This document shows positions 7,089 to 7,153 of a DNA stretch of 7,153 bases, one piece after another. The translations under genes and the position numbers were made by a program. The stretch lies in contig CAUCWU010000125.1 in assembly GCA_958446555.1 (NCBI GenBank), forward strand, positions 1 to 7,153. The letters run 5' to 3'. The stretch comes from an uncultured Lachnospiraceae bacterium (lineage in GTDB: Bacteria; Bacillota; Clostridia; Lachnospirales; Lachnospiraceae). Each line of letters begins with the position of its first letter. Within the stretch, counting starts at the first letter, position 1. The notes beneath the pieces are model-generated. The model had not been told where the DNA came from, did not search any database, and was given only the letters and a program-made list of their open reading frames with translations.

Positions 7089-7118
7089 AGAGGGGATGCT
7101 ATTTTGGCAGCCCTTTTT
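7089..7118 (+). terminator. Probable Rho-independent terminator after alaS
   Basis: GGG (7093-7095) pairs with CCC (7111-7113) and TGC (7097-7099) with GCA (7107-7109), with one A-G mismatch between them and a seven-base loop. The outer bases AGAG (7089-7092) can extend the stem with the start of the T-run by A-T and G-T pairs. CCC is followed directly by TTTTT (7114-7118). The stem is imperfect, so efficiency may be moderate. The hairpin is 23 bases after the alaS stop codon, in the expected place. Confidence 0.55.
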
Positions 7119-7130
7119 GTAAAGGAGACA

Positions 7131-7153
7131 ATGTGCCAGAGGGAGCAGAGAGA
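7131..7153 (+). CDS. Possible start of a downstream gene, cut by window edge
   Basis: AAAGGAG at 7121-7127 looks like a ribosome binding site, with two overlapping starts just after it: ATG at 7131 (reads MCQREQR) and GTG at 7133 in another frame (reads MPEGAER), the latter at a better distance. A third option is TTG at 7104, in frame with the ATG and eight bases after GAGGGG (7090-7095), though it lies in the terminator loop. Only seven or so codons are visible, so neither the frame nor the product can be decided. Confidence 0.25.

Noticed and set aside
1..7153. CRISPR arrays, insertion sequences, tRNA or rRNA genes, prophage or defence islands
   Set aside because: No regularly spaced repeats, terminal inverted repeats, transposase or RNA-gene signatures were seen; the window is almost fully taken up by four core-type genes.

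Overview
The window looks like a chromosomal core-genome segment from a spore-forming, low-to-mid GC Gram-positive anaerobe. The Clostridia are the best fit, and the family Lachnospiraceae is my best guess. Three things point there: a full-length SpoIVA, which is found only in endospore formers; strong AGGAGG-type ribosome binding sites; and a clostridial-style alanyl-tRNA synthetase with a cysteine cluster (CGKPGC...GCDCDR). The genus cannot be fixed by reading alone. I see no mobile element, tRNA, rRNA, CRISPR array or sign of recent transfer.

Layout: four protein genes lie on the + strand with short gaps of about 80 to 110 bases. (1) 1-963 is gpsA, glycerol-3-phosphate dehydrogenase, cut by the window edge and missing its N-terminal nucleotide-binding glycine motif. 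(2) 1043-2518 is spoIVA, the spore-coat basement-layer ATPase, preceded by a sigma-E-like promoter. (3) 2630-4321 encodes a membrane-anchored MutS-like ATPase. It has a complete MutS-type ATPase domain but no mismatch-recognition domain. It has its own near-consensus sigma-A promoter and an 18-bp perfect palindrome just after the predicted transcription start. (4) 4423-7065 is alaS, alanyl-tRNA synthetase, with its own sigma-A promoter, a short leader containing possible hairpins, and a GTG start set by its Shine-Dalgarno sequence. A probable terminator follows alaS. The last about 20 bases may be the first codons of another gene.

The genes do not form one pathway. gpsA (phospholipid precursor synthesis) and spoIVA (forespore-surface morphogenesis) are near neighbours in other endospore formers too. 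alaS is a translation housekeeping gene. Promoters found in each of the three intergenic gaps suggest separate transcription units, with possible read-through because no convincing terminator follows gpsA, spoIVA or the MutS-like gene.

The least understood item is the MutS-like membrane protein, whose role I cannot assign. Nothing else looks like a new system; the rest of the window is ordinary chromosome.
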